A DNA stretch of 64,000 nt from Pseudomonas putida (lineage in GTDB: Bacteria; Pseudomonadota; Gammaproteobacteria; Pseudomonadales; Pseudomonadaceae). Of this stretch, positions 35,694-44,568 are shown piece by piece. Below the pieces are notes generated by a model. It was not told the DNA's origin and searched no databases. It saw nothing but the letters and a program-made list of their open reading frames with translations. Both the position numbers and the translations under genes were made by a program. The stretch covers positions 1 to 64,000 of the forward strand of contig NZ_JANHLE010000016.1 of the NCBI RefSeq assembly GCF_028682475.1, in the 5' to 3' direction. Numbering within the stretch: the stretch's first letter is position 1; each line of letters begins with the position of its first letter.

Positions 35694-37088
35694 TCAGTTG
35701 TTCAGCACCGCACGTCCAGCCGCCTCGGCCTTGCGCTTTCGCGCCACCAGCAGGCCAGCCGCAACCACGGCAATCGACAGCAAGCCGGTCGCGATGATCT
35801 CGATACGGTGATCCGGACGCACCAGCATCACGGTGAGAATGGCAACGATGAAGAAGATGGTCGCCCAGGTCAGGCCCGGGAACAGCCACATCTTGAACGC
35901 GATCTTCTCGCCACGCGCCATGCGCTGACGGCGCATGCGCAGTTGCGAGATGGCAATCACCAGATACACCAGCAAGGCAATGGCGCCGGAGCTGGCCAGC
36001 AGGAACTCGAACACCGCGGCAGGTGCCACGTAGTTGGCAGCCACAGTCAGGAACGCCGCTGCAGTCGACAGCACCACCGCAACGTACGGGGTACCGCTGG
36101 AGGTGGTGCGCTGGGCCACGGCCGGTGCGTCACCACGCTTGCTCAGGGAGAAGAGCATGCGCGAGGAGGTGTACAGCGCCGAGTTCAGGCAGCTGGTTAC
36201 CGCGATCAACACAACGATGTCGACGATCAGCTTGGCGTTAGGGATGCCCATCAGGTTCAGCACGGTCTGGTAGGAACCGACTTCTGCCAGCTCGCTGCTG
36301 TTCCACGGCACCAGCGCCACGACCAGGAAGATCGACACGAGGTAGAACAGAAAGATCCGCCAGATCACCGAGTTGGTGGCCTTGGAGATCTGCTTGCCCG
36401 GATCCTTGGATTCGGCGGCTGCAATCGTGACGATTTCGGTACCCATGAACGAGAACATGGTGGTCAGCATGGCTGCCAGCACTGCGCCCAGACCGTTAGG
36501 CATGAAGCCCTGGGTGTCGAACAGGTGGCTGACGCCGCTGACCTGGCTGTTAGGCAGGAAACCAAAGACTGCCGCCACACCCAGAACAATGAAGCCGATG
36601 ATGGCGATAACCTTGAGCAGGGCGAACCAGAACTCGAACTCGCCGTAGTTCTTCACGCTGAACAGGTTGGTTGCGGTCAGCAGCAGGGTAATGACCAGGC
36701 TAAACACCCAGATGCCGACATCAGGGAACCAGGCATGCAGGATGGCCGCTGCGGCGTTGGCCTCCAGCGGGATCACCAGGACCCAGAACCACCAGTACAG
36801 CCAGCCAATGGTAAAACCGGCCCAGTGGCCGATGGCCTTGTCGGCATAAGTAGAGAAGGAGCCCGTGTCGGGCGAGGCGACGGCCATCTCCCCGAGCATG
36901 CGCATGACCAGCACCACCAGGGTACCGGCGGCGGCATAGGCCAGCAAAACAGCCGGGCCGGCAGCGGCGATGGCATGGCCGGAACCGACGAACAGGCCGG
37001 CACCGATCACACCAGCAATGGACAGCATGGTGACATGCCGTTGTTTGAGCCCCTGAGCGAGGTCATTGGAATTGTGCGTACCGCTCAT
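35694..37088 (-). CDS. gabP: GABA/amino acid permease of the APC family (GabP-like)
   Basis: 464-residue permease with 12 hydrophobic helices. The first helix motif HVTMLSIAGVIGAGLFVGSG, followed by GEMAVASPDTGSFSTYADKA and FSFMGTEIVTIAAAESKDPG, is typical of the amino acid transporter family of APC; overall it most resembles GABA permease GabP. The ATG at 37088 has AAGG upstream; the frame is open to 37241 but without conserved sequence. The substrate is inferred from resemblance; proline or aromatic permeases are close relatives. Confidence 0.82.
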   Translation of the reverse strand: MSGTHNSNDLAQGLKQRHVTMLSIAGVIGAGLFVGSGHAIAAAGPAVLLAYAAAGTLVVLVMRMLGEMAVASPDTGSFSTYADKAIGHWAGFTIGWLYWWFWVLVIPLEANAAAAILHAWFPDVGIWVFSLVITLLLTATNLFSVKNYGEFEFWFALLKVIAIIGFIVLGVAAVFGFLPNSQVSGVSHLFDTQGFMPNGLGAVLAAMLTTMFSFMGTEIVTIAAAESKDPGKQISKATNSVIWRIFLFYLVSIFLVVALVPWNSSELAEVGSYQTVLNLMGIPNAKLIVDIVVLIAVTSCLNSALYTSSRMLFSLSKRGDAPAVAQRTTSSGTPYVAVVLSTAAAFLTVAANYVAPAAVFEFLLASSGAIALLVYLVIAISQLRMRRQRMARGEKIAFKMWLFPGLTWATIFFIVAILTVMLVRPDHRIEIIATGLLSIAVVAAGLLVARKRKAEAAGRAVLNN

Positions 37089-37697
37089 AAAACTACCTTT
37101 GCAAGAATTGCGTTTTGATCCTGCGACTTGAGGCGCGCCTTGGATAAAAAGAGTGCTACATCCTGTTGCCGATGCATAAGGCAATATCCGCGCCAGCACG
37201 ATGACCGTTCGTTCGAAATATCTCACAGCCCCGTCAAACAAGGCTTACAGGCCTTTCTGCCAGAAGCTGACCGAAAGACCCTCAAAAACCCTCGGAAAAC
37301 CACGATTACTGAAATACCCACTTACAAATGCCCCAGGAGCACCAAAATCGTCCAGCGGTAACACCTCACGCCCATCGAAGAAACCAGAAGGCGCAACCTT
37401 CAGGTACAACCAAAGCCGCGATTCACCGCCCGAAGCTGTGCGCTAGGTCAGAAACGACTTCCCAGCACTGGCCAAAAATGGCACCATCGCGCCTTTTTTC
37501 ATCAAGGCTCCGGCCCTGGAAACGAGGGCAAGTGGTCATCCGCGCGACAGTCCGCTGCAGCGATGCGACACTCGCCCACCTGGCAACTGCTTGCCCCTCC
37601 CGACCTTGTTGGCTGTCATTCGGCCGCTATGCTAGCTTGGCGCTCGCCAAGAAGGCCGCCAACAGCAGGAGCGCACCAGAACACATGAGGACCGCAC
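37089..37697. other. long non-coding gap between gabP and the ABC operon
   Basis: 609 bp without a convincing gene; short open frames here lack ribosome sites and protein-like composition. It must include both divergent promoters. I see no clear hairpin, operator or riboswitch. GAGGACCGCAC precedes the ATG at 37698. Confidence 0.5.
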
Positions 37698-38471
37698 ATG
37701 GCTGAGGCCACGCCCGCGCTGGAAATCCGCAACCTGCACAAACGCTACGGCGATCAGGAGATCCTCAAGGGCATCTCGCTGACCGCACGCGATGGCGACG
37801 TGATCTCGATCCTGGGATCCTCCGGCTCCGGCAAGTCCACTCTGCTGCGCTGCATCAACCTGCTGGAGAACCCGCACCAGGGCCAGATCCTGGTGGCCGG
37901 TGAAGAACTCCGGCTCAAGGCCGCGAAAAACGGCGAACTGGTGGCTGCCGACAACAAGCAGATCAATCGCCTGCGCAGCGAGATCGGCTTTGTGTTCCAG
38001 AATTTCAATCTGTGGCCGCACATGAGCATCCTCGACAACATCATCGAGGCGCCACGCCGCGTGCTGGGCCAGAGCAAGGCCGAAGCCATCGAGCATGCCG
38101 AGGCCCTGCTCAACAAGGTCGGTATCCACAACAAGCGCCACGCCTACCCGGCCGAACTCTCCGGTGGCCAGCAGCAGCGCGCCGCTATTGCCCGTACCCT
38201 GGCAATGAAGCCCAAGGTCATCCTGTTCGACGAGCCGACCTCGGCGCTGGATCCGGAAATGGTCCAGGAAGTGTTGAACGTTATCCGCGCCCTCGCCGAA
38301 GAAGGCCGTACCATGCTACTGGTTACGCACGAAATGGGCTTCGCCCGTCAGGTGTCCAGTGAAGTCGTCTTCCTGCACCAAGGGCTGGTCGAAGAGCAGG
38401 GAACGCCGCAGCAGGTTTTTGAAAACCCGAACTCGGCGCGTTGTAAACAATTCATGTCCAGCAACCGCTAA
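37698..38471 (+). CDS. polar amino acid ABC transporter ATPase
   Basis: ATPase of a HisP/GlnQ-type importer. 257 residues with Walker A LGSSGSGKSTLLRCIN near 38-53, signature ELSGGQQQRAAIARTLAMKP, Walker B VILFDEPTSALDP and switch His in LLVTHEMGFA. The insert after Walker A (RLKAAKNGELVAADNKQ) is typical of the basic amino acid/opine branch (HisP, OccP). First gene of a four-gene operon with binding protein and two permeases. Confidence 0.92.
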   Translation: MAEATPALEIRNLHKRYGDQEILKGISLTARDGDVISILGSSGSGKSTLLRCINLLENPHQGQILVAGEELRLKAAKNGELVAADNKQINRLRSEIGFVFQNFNLWPHMSILDNIIEAPRRVLGQSKAEAIEHAEALLNKVGIHNKRHAYPAELSGGQQQRAAIARTLAMKPKVILFDEPTSALDPEMVQEVLNVIRALAEEGRTMLLVTHEMGFARQVSSEVVFLHQGLVEEQGTPQQVFENPNSARCKQFMSSNR

Positions 38472-38484
38472 CGGAGCAACACGC

Positions 38485-39246
38485 ATGCAGACCTATAAGA
38501 AATTCCTCCTGGCCGCTGCCGCCACGCTGGTGTTCTCGGCCAATGCCATGGCTGCCGAGAAACTGAAGATGGGCATCGAGGCGGCTTACCCGCCGTTCAA
38601 CAACAAGGATGCCAGCGGCCAGGTCGTCGGCTTCGACAAAGACATCGGTGACGCCCTGTGCGCCAAGATGAAAGTCGAGTGCGAAGTGGTCACCTCCGAC
38701 TGGGACGGCATCATCCCGGCCCTGAACGCCAAGAAGTTCGACTTCATCGTCTCGTCGCTGTCGATCACCGACGAGCGCAAGCAGGCCGTGGACTTCACCG
38801 ACCCGTACTACTCGAACAAGCAGCAGTTCATCGCGCCAAAAAAAGTCGATTTCAAGACTGACGACGCCTCGCTGGTCGGCAAGACCCTCGGCACCCAGCG
38901 CGCCACCCAGGCCGCGATCTGGCTGGACGACCACGGCGGCATGGACGGCAAGTTCAAGGTCAGCCTCTACGACACCCAGGAAAACGCCTACCTGGACCTG
39001 ACCTCCGGCCGCGTCGACGCCCTGCTGGCCGACAAGTACGCCAACTACGACTGGCTCAAGTCTAAAGCCGGCGAGAACTACGAGTTCAAAGGCGAGCCGG
39101 TGAACGAAAGCGACAAGGTCGGCATCGCTGTGCGCAAAGGCGACAACGAACTGCGCAACAAGCTGAACGCCGCCCTGAAAGAAATCGTTGCCGACGGCAC
39201 CTACGAGAAGATCAACAACAAGTACTTCCCGTTCAGCATCTATTGA
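38485..39246 (+). CDS. periplasmic polar amino acid binding protein
   Basis: 253 residues with a signal peptide (LLAAAATLVFSANAMAAEKL, cleavage after AMA). Family SBP_bac_3: KMGIEAAYPPFNNKDASGQV at the start and FDFIVSSLSITDERKQAVDF in the ligand cleft. It resembles lysine/arginine/ornithine or histidine receptors. The ATG at 38485 lies 13 bases after the ATPase stop. A strong hairpin follows. Confidence 0.9.
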   Translation: MQTYKKFLLAAAATLVFSANAMAAEKLKMGIEAAYPPFNNKDASGQVVGFDKDIGDALCAKMKVECEVVTSDWDGIIPALNAKKFDFIVSSLSITDERKQAVDFTDPYYSNKQQFIAPKKVDFKTDDASLVGKTLGTQRATQAAIWLDDHGGMDGKFKVSLYDTQENAYLDLTSGRVDALLADKYANYDWLKSKAGENYEFKGEPVNESDKVGIAVRKGDNELRNKLNAALKEIVADGTYEKINNKYFPFSIY

Positions 39247-39254
39247 TTCGCCCC

Positions 39255-39285
39255 GACCGGCATTGCCCTGAGGGCGATGCCGGTC
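39255..39285 (+). terminator. intercistronic hairpin after the binding-protein gene
   Basis: GACCGGCATTGCCC pairs with GGGCGATGCCGGTC around TGA, followed by a weak CTTTG. Without a full T run it is more likely an mRNA-stabilising or partial stop, favouring excess binding protein. Confidence 0.55.
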
Positions 39286-39303
39286 CTTTGAACAAACCTG
39301 CCC

Positions 39304-39999
39304 ATGAATATTGATCTCTACGGATTCGGTCCGGCCCTGGTGGCCGGGACGCTGATGACCGTCAAACTCGCGTTGTCGGCCCTATGTCTGGGGCTGGTGC
39401 TGGGGCTGCTTGGCGCCCTGGCCAAGACTTCGCCGTACAAACCCCTGCGCTGGCTGGGTGGCTTCTACTCCACGCTGGTTCGTGGCGTGCCCGAACTGCT
39501 CTGGGTGTTGTTGATTTACTTTGGCACCGTCAGCCTGATGAACCGGCTTGGCGAAGCCCTGAATATTCCCGGCCTTGAGCTCAACGCCTTTGCTGCGGGC
39601 GTAATCGCTCTGGGCCTGTGCTTCGGCGCGTATGCCACGGAGGTCTTCCGTGGTGCGATCCTGGCCATCCCCAAGGGCCACCGTGAAGCGGGCCTGGCCC
39701 TGGGGCTTTCGAAAGGACGGATTTTTTCCAAGCTGATCCTGCCGCAGATGTGGCGCATCGCCCTCCCCGGCCTGGGCAACCTGTTCATGATTCTGATGAA
39801 GGACACCGCGCTGGTATCGGTGATCGGCCTGGAAGAGATCATGAAACATTCACAGATCGCCGTGACGGTAAGCAAGCAGCCCTTCACCTTTTATATGGTC
39901 GCTGCGGTGATCTACCTGGGCCTGACCATCCTTGCCATGATCGGCATGCACTTCATGGAAAAACGTGCCGCACGCGGCTTCGTGAGGCCTAACCAATGA
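39304..39999 (+). CDS. polar amino acid ABC transporter permease (first)
   Basis: 231-residue HisQ/OccQ-type permease with about five helices. The start (LYGFGPALVAGTLMTVKLAL) and the loop GAILAIPKGHREAGLALGLS, the contact to the ATPase, fit the family. It overlaps the second permease by 4 bases. Confidence 0.92.
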   Translation: MNIDLYGFGPALVAGTLMTVKLALSALCLGLVLGLLGALAKTSPYKPLRWLGGFYSTLVRGVPELLWVLLIYFGTVSLMNRLGEALNIPGLELNAFAAGVIALGLCFGAYATEVFRGAILAIPKGHREAGLALGLSKGRIFSKLILPQMWRIALPGLGNLFMILMKDTALVSVIGLEEIMKHSQIAVTVSKQPFTFYMVAAVIYLGLTILAMIGMHFMEKRAARGFVRPNQ

Positions 40000-40685
40000 A
40001 CTGGGAAGTCATCATCAAATGGCTGCCACGCCTGGCCCAGGGCGCCACACTGACCCTGGAACTGGTCGCCATCGCCGTGATTGCCGGCCTGATCCTGGCC
40101 ATTCCGCTAGGTATCGCCCGCTCTTCTCGTCACTGGTACGTGCGCGCGCTGCCCTACGGCTACATCTTCTTCTTCCGCGGCACGCCGCTGCTGGTTCAGC
40201 TGTTTCTGGTGTACTACGGCCTGGCCCAGTTCGACGCAGTCCGTGACAGTGCGTTGTGGCCCTACTTGCGCGATCCGTTCTGGTGCACGGTGCTGACCAT
40301 GACCCTGCACACCGCCGCCTACATCGCCGAGATCCTGCGCGGCGCGCTGCAGGCCATACCACGCGGTGAAATCGAAGCGGCGCGGGCCCTGGGCATGTCC
40401 AGGGCCAAGGCGCTGTTCTACATCATGCTGCCGCGCGCAGCGCGGATCGGTCTGCCCGCCTACAGCAACGAAGTGATCCTCATGCTCAAGGCCAGCGCCC
40501 TGGCCAGTACCGTGACACTGCTGGAACTGACCGGCATGGCGCGGACGATCATCGCCCGTACCTATCTGCCGGTGGAGATCTTCTTCGCCGCGGGCCTGTT
40601 CTATCTGTTGATCTCGTTCCTGCTGGTGCAAGCGTTCAAGCAACTTGAACGCTGGCTGCGCGTCGACGCCTGCCAGGGTCGCTGA
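39996..40685 (+). CDS. polar amino acid ABC transporter permease (second)
   Basis: 229-residue HisM/OccM-type permease. LPRLAQGATLTLELVAIAVI opens the protein and the ATPase-contact loop is GALQAIPRGEIEAARALGMS. It completes a heterodimeric permease with the gene upstream and ends just before an intrinsic terminator. Confidence 0.92.
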   Translation: MNWEVIIKWLPRLAQGATLTLELVAIAVIAGLILAIPLGIARSSRHWYVRALPYGYIFFFRGTPLLVQLFLVYYGLAQFDAVRDSALWPYLRDPFWCTVLTMTLHTAAYIAEILRGALQAIPRGEIEAARALGMSRAKALFYIMLPRAARIGLPAYSNEVILMLKASALASTVTLLELTGMARTIIARTYLPVEIFFAAGLFYLLISFLLVQAFKQLERWLRVDACQGR

Positions 40686-40693
40686 TCCTGTAT

Positions 40694-40719
40694 AACGGGG
40701 CTGATTACAGCCCCGTTTT
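40694..40719 (+). terminator. rho-independent terminator of the ABC operon
   Basis: AACGGGGCTG pairs with CAGCCCCGTT around ATTA, followed by TTTTC. Confidence 0.85.
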
Positions 40720-40730
40720 CGTACCTGCCC

Positions 40731-41951
40731 ATGACCACTGCCCGCCCGCTCGAAAATGACCAGTTGCTCAGCCGCTTCCAGGCCCTGGACGACTTCCTGT
40801 GCGAGCACCAGGCGCTGTGGCGGCCACGCCCCTTCACCCAGCTGCAGCTACCCTGGGAGACCGAGCACCCAGCCCTGGCCAGCTGGTTGCGGCAACGGTC
40901 GTTGAGTGAGGCGGAAGCGGCGCACAACCTTCCCGAGCAACTGCAGGCACCCGCGCCTTTTCCACAGCTGGCGCGCCAGGCTGTTGAATTGGCAGAAGTG
41001 GGGGAGTTATCCACAGTTGCGCTGCCTTCTGCGAGCCACCGCCTGAATGTCGATGTGCCCGGGCGCAAGTGGCAGCAGATCGAAGCGTTTGCCAGCCATC
41101 TGGGTTTTGCCCGCCCACCGCAACACTGGCTCGACTGGTGCTCGGGCAAAGGCCACCTCGGACGGCGTCTGCTGCAAGCCGACAGGCAACACCTGACCTG
41201 CCTGGAATACGACGCGGCACTGGTCGCGGCAGGCCAGCAGCTCAGTCAGCATCACGGCCTGCCCAGCCAGCACCTGCTGCAGGACGTGCTGGCCGACGAT
41301 GCCGACCGTCACCTGAGCAGCGCCCATACGGTTGTGGCCCTGCACGCCTGCGGCGACCTGCATGTCCGCCTGATGCAACTGGCCAGCCGTCAGGGCTGCC
41401 GTCAGCTGGCCATTGCCCCGTGCTGCTACAACCGCATCCAGGCAGCGCAGTATCAGCCACTGTCCACTGCCGCCGTTGCTTCAGGCTTGCAGCTGTCGAT
41501 TGATGATCTGGGCCTGCCCCTGAGCGAAACCGTCACCGCTGGCGCGCGGGTACGCCGTCAGCGCGACGAGTCGATGGCCAGACGCCTGGGATTCGACCTG
41601 CTGCAGCGTGAGTTGCGAGGTCTGGATGAGTACTTGCCGACACCGTCATTGCCGGTCAGCTGGCTGCACAAACCGTTCGCCGACTACTGCCGGGACCTGG
41701 CGGCCCTCAAAGACCTGCGGATCGATCACGCCCCCGATTGGGAGGCATTGCAGGCCAGGGGCTGGCAGCGCCTGACCGAGGTGCGCAACCTCGAGCTAGT
41801 GCGCAATCTGTTCCGTCGCCCGCTGGAACTGTGGCTGGTGCTGGACCGCGGCTTGTACTTGCAGGAGCAAGGCTACCGGGTGCAATTGGGAGTGTTTTGC
41901 CAGCAACCGCTGACACCGCGCAATCTGATGCTTCTGGCCGAACGCCAATAG
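40731..41951 (+). CDS. SAM-dependent methyltransferase (Methyltransf_32-like)
   Basis: 406 residues. The SAM-binding motif is WLDWCSGKGHLGRRLLQA near 137-154, followed by the acidic strand CLEYDAALV and VVALHACGDLHVRLM; a CCYN motif (APCCYNRIQ) comes next. This layout matches the Methyltransf_32 family, known from RNA- and protein-modifying enzymes; the substrate here is unknown. Its first 120 residues are a separate, less conserved region. One exact DnaA box is in the gene at 41007. Confidence 0.82.
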   Translation: MTTARPLENDQLLSRFQALDDFLCEHQALWRPRPFTQLQLPWETEHPALASWLRQRSLSEAEAAHNLPEQLQAPAPFPQLARQAVELAEVGELSTVALPSASHRLNVDVPGRKWQQIEAFASHLGFARPPQHWLDWCSGKGHLGRRLLQADRQHLTCLEYDAALVAAGQQLSQHHGLPSQHLLQDVLADDADRHLSSAHTVVALHACGDLHVRLMQLASRQGCRQLAIAPCCYNRIQAAQYQPLSTAAVASGLQLSIDDLGLPLSETVTAGARVRRQRDESMARRLGFDLLQRELRGLDEYLPTPSLPVSWLHKPFADYCRDLAALKDLRIDHAPDWEALQARGWQRLTEVRNLELVRNLFRRPLELWLVLDRGLYLQEQGYRVQLGVFCQQPLTPRNLMLLAERQ

Positions 41952-42190
41952 CCGCTGCCAGCTGTGCGCAGCCTGTGGATAAGTCTGTGGGCAACCTTTT
42001 GAAAAAGCCCTGAAAATCCTTGGATCCAAGCGCTTTCGTTGATTGGTGGTTTTTTATCCAGCGGCTTATCGCCAGCAAAAACAGCCATTTGCGCAAAGAC
42101 CAACGGCCTGCGTCGCTCCGACGCACGTACGGCCTGGCTGGTACGTGCTTTGTGCATAAGCGCTTTAGCGATTTGCTCTAAGCAGGCAAA
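41952..42190. other. intergenic region with a DnaA box
   Basis: The gap between convergent genes holds an exact DnaA box on the minus strand at 41974-41982 (TGTGGATAA). No gene or obvious terminator is seen; the sequence is AT-rich around 42010-42060. Confidence 0.4.
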
Positions 42191-42520
42191 TCAGGCCAGT
42201 TTCAGCAGGCTCATACCGGCCAGCAACAGCACCAGGCCCAACCAGCCGCGACCGGCCAGACGCTGACCAAACAGTGCCCAACCCATCGCCACAGTGGCGA
42301 GGATGCCGAAGCCGCCCCAAATGGCATAAGCCAGCGACAGTTCAATATCGCGAACAGCCTGCGCCAGCGCGGTAAAGGCCGCCAGCACACAGAGAATCGA
42401 CAGAATCCCCAGGCCACGCTTGCGGAAGCCGTCGGAGTATTTGAGCAACAGGTTGGCAATGACTTCCAGCACGATTGCCACACCCAACCAGGCGAAAGGC
42501 ATCCAGTTCATGCTTAGCAT
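42191..42520 (-). CDS. mdtI: SMR-family export subunit MdtI
   Basis: 109 residues with four hydrophobic helices. The start [20 protein letters not shown] carries the SMR glutamate (near 19), and the third helix has [15 protein letters not shown]. It forms a heteromeric pump with MdtJ, encoded upstream; E. coli MdtJI exports spermidine. The ATG at 42520 lies within the mdtJ end and follows GGAGG. Confidence 0.87.
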   Translation of the reverse strand: MLSMNWMPFAWLGVAIVLEVIANLLLKYSDGFRKRGLGILSILCVLAAFTALAQAVRDIELSLAYAIWGGFGILATVAMGWALFGQRLAGRGWLGLVLLLAGMSLLKLA

Positions 42521-42873
42521 GGCAGGGCCTCCATGTTGCGCTCGGCAGCTGCCGGGCGGGTACCGGCCTTGATCAGCAGGATACCGGCGATCATCACACC
42601 CAGGCCCGCCGCCTTGAGCAGGCCGAGGCTCTCACCCAGCCAGGTAACGCTGATCAGGGTAATCAGCACGATGCCGATCCCTTCCCACAGCGCGTAAGCC
42701 ACGCCGACCGGCACGCGTTTTACTGCCAGGGCCAGGAAGAAGTACGACAGACCGATCATGGCGTACATCAAGCCATGGCCAAGAACCGGGTGTTCAGTGG
42801 CGGCGAATTTCATCGACGCAGTGCCGATCACCTCAGCGGTGATAGCGATAAACAGATAAATCCAGGAACGCAT
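42514..42873 (-). CDS. mdtJ: SMR-family export subunit MdtJ
   Basis: 119 residues with four helices and the SMR signature [20 protein letters not shown] (Glu near 14). The third helix has [16 protein letters not shown], and its WEG is the MdtJ variant of the WxG motif. The ATG at 42873 is chosen since helix 1 begins there; the frame is open further upstream. A 25-codon leader ORF lies in the 5' region. Confidence 0.87.
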   Translation of the reverse strand: MRSWIYLFIAITAEVIGTASMKFAATEHPVLGHGLMYAMIGLSYFFLALAVKRVPVGVAYALWEGIGIVLITLISVTWLGESLGLLKAAGLGVMIAGILLIKAGTRPAAAERNMEALPC

Positions 42874-42963
42874 GATGCCCTCCCACGGGCGACACAAATC
42901 CGGCGCACAAACGGCGACGGCTACAGACAAAAAGAGAGAAAAAGCTGTTTGTCGGGGGAGGCG

Positions 42964-43041
42964 CTAGAGACCGCCGGTCCAGTGGTTTTCACGGGAGGCC
43001 AGACGAGAGGTGGGGAGCAGAAACGCTTTAGTGTTCAACAT
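42964..43041 (-). CDS. candidate leader peptide of mdtJI (MdtU-like)
   Basis: A 25-codon frame starting MLNTKAFLLP and ending SRENHWTGGL-stop, 90 bases before mdtJ. It is followed by a pyrimidine-rich stretch and a weak stem (GACAAA...TTTGTC). E. coli mdtJI is controlled by translation of an upstream ORF (mdtU) in response to spermidine; this is a candidate counterpart by position. It has no clear Shine-Dalgarno, and a promoter just upstream would leave an almost leaderless start. Confidence 0.4.
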   Translation of the reverse strand: MLNTKAFLLPTSRLASRENHWTGGL

Positions 43042-43051
43042 AATGAACAAC

Positions 43052-43080
43052 AAATTAGCTCAAGGCATCGTTAAAGTCAA
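43052..43080 (-). promoter_or_regulatory. sigma-70 promoter of mdtJI
   Basis: On the minus strand TTGACT (43080-43075) and TAATTT (43057-43052) are spaced by 17 bp. Transcription would start near 43045, giving a 5' leader of about 170 bases that includes the 25-codon ORF. Confidence 0.5.
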
Positions 43081-43188
43081 ATCGATAGAAAATGACTAAT
43101 TAAATTTCGCGTCTTTGAGTACGTATTCAGGTGAAAGCCCTTAAAGGCTGCAGAAAGGTTCGTAAATTATACTTTTCACTCTTGAAAG

Positions 43189-43249
43189 CATCGCGGGGCA
43201 AGCCCGCTCCCACCGGGGATATCTGTGGGAGCGGGCTTGCCCCGCGATG
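43189..43249. repeat. inverted REP pair upstream of the DUF2975 gene
   Basis: CATCGCGGGGCAAGCCCGCTC and its perfect complement enclose 19 bp. It lies between the divergent mdtJI and DUF2975 promoter areas, an unusual place for a REP, which usually follows a stop codon. Confidence 0.85.
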
Positions 43250-43350
43250 AGTCAAAACGCCGCACACCCACAAATACAATAATTAATTATTGTATTACGA
43301 TAATTTCTAGAAAATAATGCCCACCGCTCAACCCCGAACGGAGGCAATCC

Positions 43351-43929
43351 ATGAACAGTAAAACAGTGGCCTATGCGCGCTCGCGCCTTCGAGTGATCGG
43401 CGCATTCGCCGCCCTCCTCACCTGGACAACCGCCATCGCCGAATTTGGCGGCAACTTGCTGCTCTGGGTATTCGACAAGGCCCAGATGCAAAGCGCCTAC
43501 CTGCAAAGCTATGGCGATCAGATGCCACTGCTGCTGGCACCCGACCATCAACCTTCGACCCTGGCCCTGAGCCTGGTCCTGGCCCTTGAACTGATCCCCA
43601 GCAGCCTCTCGGTGCTGGCGCTGTTCTTCACCGGGCTGTTCTTCATGCGCCTGTCCAAAGGCCAGACCTGGACCGCGTCGAACATCAAGCTGCTGTGGTG
43701 GGTAGGCCTGCTGTGCATCTGCACCCCGCTGCTCTGGCCGCTGATCGGCACCCTTCAGGGCCTGGCCTTCGCCATCGACCTGCCGGCCGGGGAAAGAAGC
43801 TTCAGCGTATCGATCGGTGTATCATCCGTGGCGGTTTACGAGATCATGAAAGGCATATTGCTCTGCGCCTTTTCGCTCCTCATGCGTGACGCCAAAACCA
43901 TCAGCGATGAACACAACTGTTATGTCTAG
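43351..43929 (+). CDS. DUF2975-type membrane protein
   Basis: 192 residues with four hydrophobic segments (about 17-40, 72-95, 108-128, 165-180). This layout, followed by a small Xre-type regulator, matches the DUF2975/YoaS-YozG type pair. Function is unknown. An AT-rich promoter region with TTAATTATTG repeats precedes it. Confidence 0.8.
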   Translation: MNSKTVAYARSRLRVIGAFAALLTWTTAIAEFGGNLLLWVFDKAQMQSAYLQSYGDQMPLLLAPDHQPSTLALSLVLALELIPSSLSVLALFFTGLFFMRLSKGQTWTASNIKLLWWVGLLCICTPLLWPLIGTLQGLAFAIDLPAGERSFSVSIGVSSVAVYEIMKGILLCAFSLLMRDAKTISDEHNCYV

Positions 43930-43938
43930 CTTCCCCCT

Positions 43939-44145
43939 ATGCCGATAATCATCCGCCTCGACGTGGTCATGGCCAAAAACAAGATCCGTTCCAAGGATCT
44001 GGCCGAAATTATCGGAATTACGGAAGCGAACCTGTCGTTGCTGAAAAACGGCAAGATCAAGGGTTTCAAGATCGAAACCCTGGAGAAACTCTGTCGCGCG
44101 TTGAACTGCCAGCCAGGTGATCTGCTGGAGTTCAGCGAGGAATGA
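43939..44145 (+). CDS. small Xre/Cro-family regulator (YozG-like)
   Basis: 68 residues forming one helix-turn-helix domain: KIRSKDLAEIIGITEANLSL then KNGKIKGFKIETLEKLCRAL and CQPGDLLEF. The pattern is that of YozG-like single-domain repressors always paired with DUF2975 membrane proteins. It begins 9 bp after that gene, so it is likely a membrane protein-controlled regulator. Confidence 0.88.
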   Translation: MPIIIRLDVVMAKNKIRSKDLAEIIGITEANLSLLKNGKIKGFKIETLEKLCRALNCQPGDLLEFSEE

Positions 44146-44163
44146 TCAAGGAAGTGGTAACTC

Positions 44164-44544
44164 GTGAGCAATTCCCTCAAGTGGCGCGTTGCGCTGCTCC
44201 TGGCTGTCGCCCTGCTCGGCGGCTGCGGCCCCAGCTACACCTATAGATATTCGCCACCGCCCAGCGCGATGGGCATGAACTGCATCAACAGCTGCGCCAG
44301 CGAACGCAACCACTGCAAACAGATGGCCCGCCTGCAAGAGAACAGCGAGCAGGCCCTGTATCAGGCCAACCTCAGAAGCTACCAATACTGCCAGGCCGGC
44401 AAGAGCAAAAAAGACGCACGCAACAGCTGCTACTACCCCAGCTACCCGTACAGCAGTGGCTCGAGCTTCAGTTGTGGCAACGACTACGACAGCTGCTACC
44501 AGGCTTGCGGCGGCACCATCCAGCGCATCCTCAGCAAAGACTGA
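44164..44544 (+). CDS. small Cys-rich lipoprotein, 126 aa
   Basis: GTG start after AAGGAAG. The signal sequence ends in the lipobox LLGGC (Cys near 20). The mature part is rich in Cys, Tyr and Ser (CINSCASERNHCKQM, ARNSCYYPSYPYSS, CYQACGG), suggesting disulfide bonds. It ends before a second lipoprotein gene. Family not recognised. Confidence 0.75.
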   Translation: MSNSLKWRVALLLAVALLGGCGPSYTYRYSPPPSAMGMNCINSCASERNHCKQMARLQENSEQALYQANLRSYQYCQAGKSKKDARNSCYYPSYPYSSGSSFSCGNDYDSCYQACGGTIQRILSKD

Positions 44545-44568
44545 AACCTTCGGAAAACGGAATTCACT

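Noticed and set aside
35808..37118. 436-codon frame antisense to gabP
   Set aside because: gabP has clear APC motifs on the other strand; the antisense frame is rich in His, Gln and Asp with no domains.
37128..37446. Small frames between gabP and the ABC operon
   Set aside because: No ribosome site, Pro/Arg/Lys-rich random composition, and overlapping frames of equal length.
42874..43080. Guanidine (ykkC or mini-ykkC) riboswitch upstream of the SMR pair
   Set aside because: I find neither the paired ACGR-loop hairpins of the mini type nor the conserved ykkC core; the proteins are closer to MdtJI than to guanidine exporters.
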